DNA from: Macrobrachium rosenbergii
Lineage: Eukaryota > Arthropoda > Malacostraca > Decapoda > Palaemonidae
Reading direction: 5' to 3'
Length of the DNA: 64,000 nt
NCBI RefSeq assembly: GCF_040412425.1
Contig: NC_089755.1
Coordinates: 56,119,298 to 56,183,297, forward strand
Part shown: piece after piece, positions 1 to 10,483 of the stretch
Numbering within the stretch: the stretch's first letter is position 1
Layout of the letters: the number at the start of each line of letters is the position of its first letter
Translations under genes and position numbers: made by a program
The notes under the pieces: generated by a model
The model's database searches: none
Seen by the model: the letters and a program-made list of their open reading frames with translations, nothing else
What the model was told of the DNA's origin: nothing

Positions 1-104
1 CGAGATGGAGATATCTGTCTTTTTAGGTTGAGGCACTCCTTCCCCCCACCCCCTCCCACTTTCAGTGTGGTCTTCGATATTAATACGTTCAGGCTACGTG
101 GCCT

Positions 105-572
105 CGTCCTGATACTATGGATGCGAGTTCGAATCCTGCGGACATCAAGATGACTTCATATTTCCGCTAGTTCTGATGCTCTAGATGCGAGTTCGAATTC
201 TACGGACATCAAGATGACTTCATATTTCCGCTAGTTCTGATACTCCGGATGCGGATTCGAATCCTCCTACCGGACATCAGAATTGCTTCATTTATTCACT
301 TTCGTTCTGATACTCTGGATACGAGTTCGAATCCTCCTACCGGACATCAAAATGACTTCATATTTCCACTCGCTCTGATACTCTGGATGCGAGTTCGAAC
401 CCTACGGACATCAAAATGACGTCATATTCTTGCTCGTTCTGATACCCTGGTGGCAGGTTCGAATCCTGCTTGAGGACATCAGAACGACTTCATTTATTAT
501 CTTTTGCTCTGATACTCTGGATGCGGGTTCGAATCTAGCTATGGACGTTAGGATGACTTCACGTTCTTGCAG
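105..572 (+). repeat. Tandem array of a SINE-derived unit, 7 copies of 64-70 bp
   Basis: Copies begin near 105, 171, 235, 305, 372, 437 and 507. Each has TCTGATACTCTGGATGCG, a B-box-like GAGTTCGAATCC and a segment close to GGACATCAGAATGACTTCAT. The same order appears, reverse-complemented, inside the complete SINEs at 3561-3770 and 8838-9018, so the unit is the middle of that SINE without its A box. Copies differ by scattered substitutions and small indels. Bases 1-104 show nothing recognisable. Confidence 0.85.
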
Positions 573-611
573 TTGGGTCTAGTAAGGCTTTGTATTGACA
601 AGCATATCCAG

Positions 612-912
612 TTATCAGCAAACAACTGACATCTGATTTTTTTTAAAGACTTGTTGTACGGTCTAAGATCTTAGCATAAAACAACTGAAAACCTCCTTTT
701 TTGAAGACTTGTTGTACGGTCTAAGATCTTATCAGAAAACAATTGATAAACTTTTTATTCTAAAGGCTTTCTTGTATGTTCCAAGATCTTAGCATAAAAC
801 AATTGAAATCCGATTTTTTCGAACACTTTGTTGTACGTTCTAAGATCTTAGCATAAAACAACTAAAACCTTTTTTTTTTTGAAGACTTTGTTGCATCTTC
901 TAAGATTTCAGT
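612..912. repeat. Degenerate tandem repeat, about 62 bp x 5
   Basis: Each unit has the core TCTAAGATCTTAGCATAAAA, then CAACTGAAA, a T run and GAAGACTTTGTTGTACG. The core contains the palindrome AAGATCTT. An open frame across the last unit (879-1103) has no coding character. Confidence 0.8.
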
Positions 913-1008
913 CTCCAGTACTGGAATACGTCCAGTACTCAAAACACATGCGCAGTCATGCACTCATGAACCCAGTCCACTGCGCACCAGTACATCCTCA
1001 CGGATTCA

Positions 1009-1090
1009 CGCACGCGCGTGCGCAACGTTGTACTCACACCTATCACACACGCACACGAACCCTCTCGTGCGTGCACGCGCGCATTCAAAT
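1009..1090. other. Alternating purine-pyrimidine CA/CG-rich stretch
   Basis: Runs of CACGCACGCGCGTGCGC and GTGCGTGCACGCGCGC alternate purine and pyrimidine and could adopt Z-DNA. No gene is seen in 912-1250. Confidence 0.4.
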
Positions 1091-1265
1091 CTCAGTGACG
1101 TAGATTTCGTGTGATTTCACAAGATTCTCTTTTTTTCGTTAATGATTCATAATGTTTTAGCGTGGATGATTTTTCTTTCGCAGTTCCTGTGAAAATGGTT
1201 TTTTTTAAATGTTTTTAAATGGTGCAGTGCAGCTACAGACACACACGTGCGCAAGCGCGCAGAGT

Positions 1266-1266
<1 letters not shown>

Positions 1267-1314
<48 letters not shown>

Positions 1315-1351
1315 GAGAGAGAGTAGATGAATAGATTGATAGATAGATAGA

Positions 1352-1434
<83 letters not shown>

Positions 1435-1600
1435 GGTGTGTGTGTATACATATATGTACATATATTTATATATATACACATGCATATATATTTGTATATA
1501 TACAGTATATATAAATATGTATATATATTTACATACATTTATATATATTTATATATAATATTTACAAATATATATATATACATATATATACATACATATA
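1267..1600. repeat. Compound microsatellite (CA)n-(TA)n-(GA)n-(TA)n
   Basis: (CA)n at 1267-1298 passes into (TA)n, a short (GA)n and GATA/TAGA repeats, then about 39 TA dinucleotides at 1354-1431. Imperfect TA/TG-rich sequence follows to about 1600. Long open frames here encode only Ile-Tyr or Val-Cys runs. Confidence 0.95.
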
Positions 1601-1689
1601 AAAAATCACGCAGAATCTTATAAATATCATACATACTCAAAAATTTTACTCCAGTGTACATATATACGAATACAAGAAAGACTGGAAGT

Positions 1690-1975
1690 TTAGAGACGTA
1701 AGAGGGTTGGGGGGGAAGTAGGAGGAGGAGGAGGAGAGGGGGAAAGCAGAAAGGTGAAGGGGAATGCTGGGGGAGGGGGTGGAAGGTAGGCGGAGCTACC
1801 TAGAGGGGCGGAGCTTAACTTTGGTGGGAGGAGTCTCCTGAGAGAGGCGTGGCTGGTGGGAGTGGCTTAGTGAGGAGGAACTTTCTCCCCCCCTTTCCTC
1901 CTATTCCTTTCCTCCTCCTCCTCATCTCCCCCATTCACGTATTTCCTCAGTTCCTCCTTCCCTCACCTGTTTCTA
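1690..1975. other. Polypurine block followed by polypyrimidine block
   Basis: 1690-1800 is G/A-rich with many GGG and GGAGG runs. 1795-1870 has several GC-box-like elements (GGGGCGGAG, AGGCGTGGC). 1880-1975 is C/T-rich. The runs could form G-quadruplex or triplex structures. No gene is recognised. Confidence 0.4.
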
Positions 1976-2068
1976 CCTCTACGCCTCCGGGAGCAGCTGT
2001 CTGTCACAAGGTGTACGAACGAAGCACGGAATTATTATATGTATGTATGACGTGCTTCGTACAGTAAC

Positions 2069-2475
2069 TCAGGGAAATTATTTTAGATTATTTTATTTCC
2101 TTTTTTTTTTTTATTCTCCCAAAAAAGTTCATTCAAGCAAATTATTTCAATTTTTTTCCCTTTCTGCACTTTTCATATGATTTAAAATTATTTTTAGTCT
2201 TTTTTTCCTTTTCATTTTTCCAAAAACTCATTCAGGCAAATTATTTCAAATCATTTTTTTTTTCTCTTTCAGCTTTTCATTTTCCCAAAAAGCTCATTTA
2301 GGGAAATTATTTTAGATTATTTTTTTTTCCTCTTTCCGCTCTTCATTTCCCCAAAAAGCTCATTCAGGCAAAATTGTTTTTGATTATTTTTAGTTTTTCA
2401 TTTTTTCCCGCTTTTCATTTTCCCAAAAAAAAAATCATTCAAGCAAATTATTTCAAATTATTTTTTTCTTTGTTT
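2069..2475. repeat. Degenerate T-rich tandem repeat, about 65 bp x 5-6
   Basis: The unit reads roughly AGGCAAATTATTTCAAATTA, a T run, CTTTTCATTTTCCCAAAAAG and CTCATTC. Units vary in T-run length and one is about 97 bp. Confidence 0.7.
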
Positions 2476-2699
2476 GGCTTCAAAAGTTCAGTAGTTCAGT
2501 AGTTTTCTGGCTGCGAATTTCGAGGAAGTTTTAAAAATTTCAATTTTATTTTTTTTTAAGTTTTTTTTTTCTTCTTGCTGAATGGCTTCAGGATTTCAGT
2601 CATGAAGTTTGTGAATTGCTTTCCATATTCTCTGCATTAGAATATCAAAAAGAGCTTTCTTATAATCCTTCCTAAGATTAAATTCAAATGTTTAAATGT

Positions 2700-2995
2700 T
2701 TTTCCCTACTACCATTTTCTCACACTTCTAGATGTTACGAGATGTTAGGAACGGTAACAAATTCCTAGTACCGTTTCCCCACACTTCTAGATATTACGAG
2801 ATGTTAGGAATGGTAACAAATTCCTAGTACCATTTTCCCACACTTCAAGATATTACGAGATGTCAGGAATGGTAACAAATTCCTAGTACCATTTTCCCAC
2901 ACATCTAGATATTACGAGATGTTAGGAATGGTAACAAATTCTAGTACCGTTTTCCCACACTTCCACAAATCGCGCCATGTTAGGAATGGTGCACT
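2700..2995. repeat. Tandem repeat, about 60 bp x 5
   Basis: Five units of TTTTCCCACACTTCTAGAT, ATTACGAGATGTTAGGAATG and GTAACAAATTCCTAGTACC. The first four are nearly identical and the last is diverged (TCGCGCCATGTTAGGAATGG). A short (TCTA)n tract lies at 3020-3055. Confidence 0.9.
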
Positions 2996-3560
2996 GTTTT
3001 CTCAAAATCAAACTCAAACCATCTATCTATCTATCTAGCGGTCTATCTAGCTATCTCTAGCATGAAATTGCTGTCACCAGTTCCAGCCTCTAACTGTGAA
3101 GTGTGAAACTGTCACGCAGACTCTTAATTTGAGCGTGAGTTCCAAACGATTATCAGGAGTAGGCCTATTTAGTCATAGGTCTGTACACAAACACAGACGT
3201 TTTAGTAAAGAATTTTCCAGTGCACGCGGAGTTAATTTTTTGGGAAGATTTGAGTGCAAAACATTAAATTTTTTTTAGAAAGACCTGAAGGTCTGAGTGT
3301 AACAGAGATTAGATTTTGGGCAGAGCAATAGACTAATGTATACTGGAAGAACTCAGTAGGAGAATAATGGTTAAAGTTTCAGTTGGAAATTATACGACAA
3401 GAGAACCATTTCGTCGATAGCTTCTTCGCCATCTTGAACAACAGAATTCCGATCACTTCTGGAGCAAGCATCTGAATCTTTGTCTGAAATTTCTGAACGA
3501 TTAGTGAAACTGCCTTAGATTTCTTACAATAAAAGAATATTCAAAAATATTTATAGAACT

Positions 3561-3770
3561 CACCGGTCACTTATTACCAGATATATGTAATTGCATTAAC
3601 CACAATGCCCTCTTGATTTCTCGAATTCTTCCCACTTTTTGATTACGCTGGTCACTACGAAGCCTGAGATCCGAATGCAAGAATATGAAGTAATTCTGAT
3701 ATCCGGTAGCATGATTCGAACCCGCATCCAGAGTATCAGAACGAGGTCCCGTTGCCGACCTGACCACGAG
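3561..3770 (-). mobile_element. tRNA-derived SINE, about 210 bp
   Basis: On the minus strand the element starts near 3770. It has an A-box-like TGGTCAGGTCGG (3755-3766) and a B-box-like GGTTCGAATCA (3712-3722), about 33 bp apart, as in an RNA polymerase III tRNA promoter. A tRNA-unrelated body follows, ending near GGTAATAAGTGACCGGTG. A second copy lies at 8838-9018 and partial copies at 105-572 and 7091-7262. Flanks read AATATTTATAGA and AATATATTAGA, perhaps a decayed target-site duplication. Confidence 0.8.
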
Positions 3771-3789
3771 GAATATATTAGACATGGCG

Positions 3790-4430
3790 TGGATAACTTA
3801 TTCTAGCCCAGGCCTGATGAAAGCTCAAGAAGAGAGGAAGAAAAGAAAGTAGGGGTTAACGAGTAGGCCTATCTCTTAAAGGATAAATTTTATAAGACTC
3901 AGGACAACAGGATGAAGACAATCCCAAAGCCTAGGCATGGAGGGAAAACAAACTCACTGTGAGTCGTGGAACATGAAGATCACGATATGCCTAAATTCGC
4001 AATATTCCATGAGCATTCAACGCACTGGCCCAGGTGACCTCAAAAAGTGTCCAAAAAAGTGAATTTTTCATGTCAAAGAAAACTAAACTTTATGTTGGTC
4101 TAAATTACAAAAGAGAATCAAAGCTTTTTCAGAATTACTTGTGCTTCGTTAATCTCATTTTCAACAGAACGAAGCTTAGTTAATAACCTAAAGTAATCTC
4201 CTTCAGCTACAGCAACCAGCATTTTCAGAATACTTCGAAACCTTCGCTGATATCTTAAAAAAAATAAAAGAGAAATCTTGCGTGTCAAGAAAGAACTTTT
4301 TACCTCCAGAGACCCATACTTAGAAAACCTTGGCTTTCGGTTTGAAAACCGCACGGCTTGAAATTACTCCTTTGCATATAACAAAACTACTCGAAAGCAC
4401 TCAAGGATGTAGTTTCATTGAGATCTTGAT
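3790..4430. other. Unique sequence, no gene seen
   Basis: AT-rich non-repetitive DNA. The minus-strand open frame at 4118-4354 (78 codons, MRFSNRKPRF...) has no recognisable domain or splice context and I treat it as chance. Confidence 0.4.
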
Positions 4431-4432
4431 GG

Positions 4433-4860
4433 ATTTTTTTTCTTTTTCTTTTTTTTGAGGTCAAAGTTTCTGCAGTCATGTGTTTCTGTCAGATCGATTT
4501 TTTCTTTCTAAAGAGTGTACTTCTGCACTCATGTGTTTCTGTCAAATCCACAGTATGTTTTCTTTCTAAAGAGCATAAACCATAGATTTATACTAGAGGG
4601 AAAATGCTTTGAAGATACCAAGAAGACATTACTGTCACGCCACAGAACTTACTCAAAATTTGTTAAAATCTCTCAATTTTTTTGAGGTTAAAGTTTCTGC
4701 ACTCATATATTTCTGTCAGATCTATTTCCTCTTCTAAAGATTGTACATAATAGACTTATAATGGAAAACAAACGCTTTGAATATACCAAGAATAACATTA
4801 CTGTCAGGTCACTGAACTCATTCAAAACTTTTTGAAATCTTGAACTGATTCAGGTCTCAG
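4433..4860. repeat. Two-copy tandem duplication, about 240 bp
   Basis: Copies at about 4433-4672 and 4676-4860 share TTTTTTTGAGGT(C/T)AAAGTT, TTTCTGTCAGATC, the stretch AATGCTTTGAAGATACCAAG / AACGCTTTGAATATACCAAG, and ACATTACTGTCA. The first copy has an internal ~65-bp sub-duplication. Confidence 0.7.
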
Positions 4861-4899
4861 AATCTTGAGTATTTTTCAAAATTTAAAGGCTTGTAAAGC

Positions 4900-5450
4900 A
4901 GTAAAGGCTACATCACTTGAATATTTGTAAAAAATGAAGAGTTTTAAGAGTTCAACCTTACCCCACTTGAATATTTGTCAAAAATAAATGTCTTTCAAAA
5001 GAGTACAGCTCTACACCATTTGAATATTTGTCAAAAATAAAGGGCTTTTAAAGAGTACAGTTCTACCTCACTTGAATATTTGTCAAAAAAAAAAAAAGTT
5101 TTCAAAAGAACACAGCTCTACACCACTTAAATATTTGTCAAAAATAAAGGGCTTTCAAAAGAGTACAGCTCTACACCACTTGAATATTTTTCAGAAATGA
5201 AGGGTTTTTAAAGAGTACAGCTCTACGCCTCTTGAATATTTGTCAAAAATAAAAGCTTTGTAAAGAAAGCAGCTCTACACCACTTGAATATTTGTCAAAA
5301 ATAAAAGGTTTTCAAAAGAACACGCTTGAATATTTGTCAACAATAAAAGGTTTTCAAAAGAACACAGCTCTACACCACTTGAATATTTGTCACAAATAAA
5401 AGACTTTTAATATTTGTAAAACTAGAAAGGCTCTTAAAAGAGTACAAGGA
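4900..5450. repeat. Tandem array, 45-60 bp units, about 9 copies
   Basis: Units consist of CACTTGAATATTTGTCAAAA, ATAAAGGGCTTTTAAAGAGT and ACAGCTCTACAC, with variable A runs and occasional deletions. Copies are moderately diverged. Confidence 0.9.
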
Positions 5451-6025
5451 TGAAAAGGTAACAGTTGAAAAAACGGGAAAAACAGATTTAAAAGTGGGAA
5501 GTCCCGCTACGCCACCTCTGTTATAGCAGAGGCCCACCCACCCACCCACCCTTCCTTCTTCCCCCTTCTTCAGAAAGAAAAGCTCCTATAATGGAATGAA
5601 GTCCTCCGGTTCAGGATCAGTAATCTCCCGCCACGACAGAGGCCCCTTCCTTCAAAGGAACCCGAAACACCACGCAGATTTTGTGTCCCATAGCAGAAAG
5701 GATACAAAGGAAGCCGCCATTGGGATTCTGTTCAATGACTGACTTCCATGTGTCATATCCTGTAGACAGGACGTTAGTTTTCCCTTCCTAAAACACTATT
5801 AGTTTTATTTCTCATACCATTTAAGTGCAGACCAGATCGTGCAAAAGGAAATTCATTCTATTTCTGATCAGTTGCTTGCTTGAGAAAGGGAGAGACTTAT
5901 TTTGTGTATTTCTTATGGAGGGAAGTATTCAAGTTTCAGTAAGTCACGTTTTATCCTAAAGAGAAAATGACGTAGCCTTTGATTTTAATGAAGACCTACA
6001 TGGAAAGGTCTCAATCTTTTGAGAA
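5451..6025. other. Unique sequence, no gene seen
   Basis: Includes a short (CCCA)n tract at 5531-5552 and C/T-rich DNA. No convincing open frame or RNA gene is present. Confidence 0.5.

Positions 6026-6084
<59 letters not shown>
6026..6084. repeat. (ATT)n microsatellite
   Basis: About 19 uninterrupted ATT units. No adjoining retrotransposon sequence is evident here, unlike the tracts at 29.4, 32.3 and 44.0 kb. 6085-6830 is mostly unique, with a CG-rich alternating stretch (GCGCGCGCGCATGCGC) near 6388-6403. Confidence 0.95.
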
Positions 6085-6832
6085 GAAGTGATGGTAGTAG
6101 CATCAGCAGCAGTAGTATAAGGGCTTACATAGAATGTTTATAAATGACAAGAATTCATAGATAATAAAGGTCCTTTTGGGTGCAGTCATCGCCACCTCGT
6201 ATCCCCAACCCCTCCCCTCCCCACCTCTCGCCCTCGTTCTCGTTCTTTCCAACCCAAAACTGGACCGTCACTTCGCAATTTTGCCAGCACCCCGTGCAAT
6301 ATGGCGAACGCCGCCTTGAATCGCAACTTTAAAAACCTACCTTTTGAAACCAACATCCCCGTACTTTCGTTTTAGCAACGGCTTCGCGCGCGCGCGCATG
6401 CGCCTCTGAAGCGTCGTCGGGTGATCTTGGACACGCATAAAAACAACCCCTTCTCCTCCCCCCTCCCCCCCTTTCTCTGTGATTTCTCCGCATGAAATCT
6501 TTAATAAACACGTCAAACATACTTCAAAAAAATGGACCTTGTCCGGATCTCCGAAGCTTGAGAAAAGGCTATGAGTTGGATCGACCGTAGTACGAGTTTT
6601 TGAAGCTCGAGTAACGAGTAGGGTTTAGCTCTTGAAGCTCGAGTAACGAACGGCTCCAGGGTACAAGCCGAGCTTGGTGGAAAGCCGTTTTGAGACGGAA
6701 GGCTTACAAGGAGGAATGTGGCGTGAGAAATAGGTGGAAAGGCATGAATGAATGGGCGAAGTCGTAGTAAAAATGTTAAAATAAGTGAAACGGAGCCTTG
6801 TGGGTCTAGACATGCGGAAAATTGAGCAGAAA

Positions 6833-7130
6833 CCTAGAGACCAGGTGCGCTTCAGGCTTAGGGAGAGATGAAATGACGCATGCGCAATGAATGGGACGTA
6901 TCGAAAAAGATAATCTATCGTGGAGGAAGCATTTTAAAATGCATGAATCTGTGAAGTAATTCTGATCTCTGGTAGCACCAGAAAAACTAGAGACCAGGTG
7001 TGATCAGGCGTAGGGAGAGATGAAACGACGCATGCGCAATGAATAGGCGAGTATCGAAAAGATAATGTTTCATGGAGGAAGTATTCTGAAAATGCAAGAA
7101 TATGAAGTCATTCTGATGTCCGGTAGCATC
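6833..7130. repeat. Two-copy tandem duplication, about 150 bp, carrying a SINE fragment
   Basis: Copies at about 6833-6985 and 6990-7130 share GAGACCAGGTG, GGGAGAGATGAAA, GACGCATGCGCAATGAAT, a GATAAT motif and GAAGT(A/C)ATTCTGAT. The last part is a piece of the SINE described at 3561-3770, so the duplication happened after SINE insertion. Confidence 0.8.
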
Positions 7131-7262
7131 AGAATGACTTCATATTCACGTAACTATGTCTAAGACTCTTTAGTGACAAGTGTGAAGAATTCGAGAAGTT
7201 GAGAGGGCATCGTGGTTACTACAGCAATACGCGTATCTGGTCAAAAGTGACCAGTAGTTACA
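7091..7262 (+). mobile_element. Chimeric SINE fragment: inverted junction plus SINE 3' part
   Basis: A perfect inverted repeat with 20-bp arms (7099-7118 and 7127-7146) around TCCGGTAG fuses a minus-oriented SINE piece to a plus-oriented one. The plus piece continues to about 7262 with GAAGAATTCGAGAAG, GAGAGGGCATCGTGGTTACT and TCTGGTCAAAAGTGACCAG, matching the 3' part of the full SINEs. The pol III boxes are absent. Confidence 0.75.
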
Positions 7263-7375
7263 GTATATGTATTTTGAAGATGTTTATTTATTTAACCTCT
7301 TATTTAATAAAGAGCCTGTTTTGTTGCTGAGTTGATGGTAATTGTAAAAAGTAGAAGTTGACGAATCAGAGGCTA

Positions 7376-7622
7376 CTGCCCTAAAATGGAAGGCTGCAGT
7401 ATCTGCAAAAATACAAAACTGAGAAAAATTGTAGATATTGCAGTTTTCCCTTGCCTTACTACTGATTTTGCAGATACTGCAAATGGGACCCCCTATATAA
7501 AGCATTTGAACAATCATTCTGAAACTGCAGTAACTTGTGTATGAGTGTTTCACGAGCCAAATAGGTGGCATATCTCAGTTTCGAAAATTTTGCAGATCCT
7601 GCAGTTTTCCAATTTAGGGCAG
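7376..7622. mobile_element. 247-bp fold-back (MITE-like) element
   Basis: The ends are inverted repeats of about 50 bp. The left arm starts CTGCCCTAAAATGGAAGGCT. The right arm, reverse-complemented, starts CTGCCCTAAATTGGAAAACT. Both continue CTGCAG(T/G)ATCTGCAAAA and reach AAACTGAGA. There is no coding capacity inside. It resembles a miniature inverted-repeat element; no target-site duplication is obvious, so transposition is inferred. Confidence 0.65.
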
Positions 7623-7841
7623 ACCAGTCTTCCATTCAAAGCATAATCAACTTAATGAGTGATAAAATTGTTTTGCATTGCTGGAAACCGTATTCGAGGA
7701 GGGGCAGACAATCAATGGGAATTGGTTTAACATCTTGAATGTTAATTAATCTGGTGGAAAGTAAATATTTAGAAATGTTTTAACAAGACAGAAACCTTGG
7801 ACATCGGATGAAAGCTTGGATACAACAAAGATTGAACAAAA

Positions 7842-8183
7842 ACATCAAATCGTGGCATGCTTTATCCAAAATAGCTGAGTATTACTAGATTATCAGTTAA
7901 GATGGCAAATATAAAAGAAAACAGTCGTTAAGGAGCATGAGCCCTCGCTGGCATAAGGCCATTTAATGCACGACAATTGCAAGAAAACAATCCTTTCCGA
8001 AATTTGCAACAGATTACGAGCATTCCCAAAGCATCAAACCGTACTGTATCTTATCCCAACAAGCTGAATATAACTAGATTCTCAGTTAAGATGGTAAATA
8101 TAAAAGAAAACAGTCGTTAAGGAGCATGAGCCCTCGCTGGCATAAGGCCACTTAATGCACAACAATTGCAAGAAAACAATTAC
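7842..8183. repeat. Two-copy tandem duplication, about 185 bp apart
   Basis: Copies at 7842-7994 and 8028-8183. Each contains TCAGTTAAGATGG, AAATATAAAAGAAAACAGTC, GTTAAGGAGCATGAGCCCTC and GCTGGCATAAGGCCA. The central part is nearly identical, so the duplication is relatively recent. Confidence 0.9.
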
Positions 8184-8185
8184 GG

Positions 8186-8560
8186 ACAATAGAAGACGCC
8201 TTTACACCTCGGTACGAACGGAGGACCGCCTTATCAGCGTGCCCCAATCGCTCGCTTACGCCGCTAAACAGCCTATGAACATTTGACTGCGGCTGCTATG
8301 AAAGCCTCGTCGCTTCGTCCCATCGCCCCAAAACCTCCCTCGGTGCCTGGCGGGCCATCCCGTTGCTGCTGCAGAAGAAGAGATCCTTGTCTCGTCAGGC
8401 ATCCCCCCGGCATTCCGGACGGCATGCTCCTCGTGACGGTCTTATCAGGGGGAAGAGGTTCTTCCGTATCTTCCCCGTATCGCATTCTGACCTTATCTGC
8501 TGTTACCTGCCTCCCGGTGGAGGTATATACGCCATAGCGTGGGCATCTAGATTACTCTCA
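8186..8560. promoter_or_regulatory. GC-balanced unique island with GATA-type motifs
   Basis: This stretch lacks microsatellites and is richer in G+C than its surroundings. It has several TTATC (GATA) cores: CCTTATCAGC near 8230, TCTTATCAGG near 8440 and CCTTATCTGC near 8491. Open frames exist on both strands (8283-8537 +, 8273-8485 -) without domain or splice evidence. It could be a regulatory island or an unrecognised exon. Confidence 0.25.
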
Positions 8561-8565
8561 GATAT

Positions 8566-8665
8566 AATATATGCATATGTGTATATATGTATATATATAC
8601 ACACAGATCTACTGTATATATACTATATATTATGTATATATATGTGTGTATATATATACATACAT

Positions 8666-8697
<32 letters not shown>

Positions 8698-8720
8698 TAA
8701 TATATATATATATGTATAAT
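8566..8720. repeat. Imperfect TA-rich microsatellite
   Basis: TATATGTATA-type repeats with interruptions. Translations give only Tyr/Ile-rich strings. Confidence 0.9.
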
Positions 8721-8837
8721 CTATTGACGCTGATGTTCGCGATTGGGGATATATACCACAATGGCTTTCTTTTCATTTTTATTTATATTTTATCCCAGCT
8801 TCTTAATTGATTAAACTTCTAATATAATATCTAGTTC

Positions 8838-9018
8838 AGGATATCTACTAATCATGTCATTGTAATACCCACAATGCCCTCTTAACTTCTCGAATTCTTC
8901 ACTGCAAAGCCTTAGATCCAAATGCGAGAATGTGAAGTAATTCTGACGACCGTAGCATTAATCGAACCTGCATCCAGAGTATCAGAACGAGGTCACGTTG
9001 CCGACCTGACCCCGAGAA
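8838..9018 (-). mobile_element. tRNA-derived SINE, second copy
   Basis: Same family as 3561-3770. On the minus strand the A-box-like GGTCAGGTCGG lies at 9001-9011 and a B-box-like AGGTTCGATTA at 8959-8969. The body (TCTGATACTCTGGATGCAGG, GAAGAATTCGAGAAG, GAGGGCATTGTGG) is conserved, with scattered substitutions and indels. Confidence 0.8.
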
Positions 9019-9157
9019 GGGTAGAGGTCTATTCTTTGTTTATCTCTCGAGAATGAACTTTCTTCACACTTCTTATTCTTAAGAACAAGATGAACCCTAG
9101 GAATTACAGTCGCCCATAATGCTTAAGTAGTAATGTGTTCGGTATTAAAACCTTTCA

Positions 9158-9265
9158 TTTCCTATTTGTATTCCAAAGAATACTAGTATTTCATAGAATA
9201 CTTGCATTCCATAGAATACTTGAATATTTTTATTCCATAGAACACTAGCGTTCGATAGAATAAGT
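9158..9265. repeat. Short tandem repeat of an ATTCCATAGAATACT-type unit
   Basis: About five imperfect ~22-bp units with the near-palindromic core ATTCCATAGAATAC. Confidence 0.7.
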
Positions 9266-10480
9266 AGATGGAATAATCGCAAATTAAGTTTATTCCTGTT
9301 TTACAGATCAAAATCATTTATTTTTTTTCTCATATCAGTACATAGACCTGTTTATTCTAAGCAATGCAAGTCTTTAGAGATGTTCATAGACTAATTATCA
9401 TATCATTCATTAGCAAAATCACTAGCAGAACTATCATCTACATCCATCATTTGTATTAGCCGTTGGTAATGATGTAGTGATTTTGTAAATATTACTGATA
9501 CTGTGGAATTTTCTATGAATTCCTGATAGGATTCTGTTAGCAGGCACGTCTAATAGTATTTTAGGAGGGAGATCATATTTTTAAAAAAAACTGTTATTGG
9601 AGTTTTTTTATTATAACCATAACAGAAAAGCATTTATTGATTAATATCACTATTAGAATATTTCAGCATTAGAAACCCCATGATACCAGTAACGTAAAAC
9701 TTCCCGCAGAAGTTATTTGTTATCACTGCTAGATAAGTGCATTTTAAAACGGCCGCTATTATGTGCAACGTGAGACTAACTTTATGATACTTATTATATG
9801 CCATCATTACTGAACAACTGCATTTTCAAAGGCTCCTGATAATCGTTACGTGAACCTCCCCACGTAGGCTAGGGACCAGATGCGCCCACCAAATTCATCT
9901 CGCATTCTTCAAGCGAGTTTCCGAGTTACGGGGCGAGTTCTGGAAGACATTACGAAGCTATTTCCAGCATATAGTTCGTAATCGAACCTGAGATAGAGGA
10001 ACTGATTATCAGAGGAGAAGCGGTGTCATATGCATATAGAACGCGTCTCCCGCCTTAATCTGATGTCATAAACACGAAACAGGAATGCCAGCTGATATGA
10101 AAAGGTTAACTGGACTTTTGGGAAATCCTGCAGATCTGGAAAGGATAATAGGACTTTTTTTTTTTTTTTTAAAGAAATATGAGGAACTTAAACGTTGTTC
10201 CGTTGATATCAGATGAGGATCGGGTGCGCTTTTCTATCTGATTTTGTTTACGGGGACTATAAAGATGTTTTTTGTTGTTCCCACGAGATCAGGATACGGT
10301 TTTCGGCGGCGTTAATGAGTGCGCTATGGCAGTTATATTTGGCTGTGATTTAAAGTCGGTTTTTAATTGTTTTTTTTTTAAGGTTTTTTTGGAATTCCAT
10401 CAGGAGTTGAATTTCTTTTTCACGCCGGCTGACTTGAGTTCATTCAAAGACACAAAGGCAAACCAAACCTAAAATACTTT
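9266..10480. other. Mostly unique DNA, no gene seen
   Basis: AT-rich non-repetitive DNA with one T run at 10155-10170. The open frame at 10272-10472 (66 codons) lacks splice or domain support. I see no RNA gene or mobile element. Confidence 0.5.
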
Positions 10481-10483
10481 AAC

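Noticed and set aside
105..572. CRISPR-like array
   Set aside because: Units are head-to-tail without unique spacers, the DNA is eukaryotic and the unit is a SINE piece.
1147..1538. Open frames of 101-112 codons on the minus strand, rich in Ile-Tyr and Cys-Val
   Set aside because: They are translations of (TA)n and (AC)n tracts; the same applies to similar frames at 8.6, 12.5, 14.5-15.3, 19.4 and 34.7 kb.
3700..3766. tRNA gene suggested by A and B boxes
   Set aside because: No cloverleaf acceptor stem closes around the boxes and the sequence continues as a dispersed 210-bp element, so it is a SINE. The same holds at 34.5 kb and 9.0 kb.
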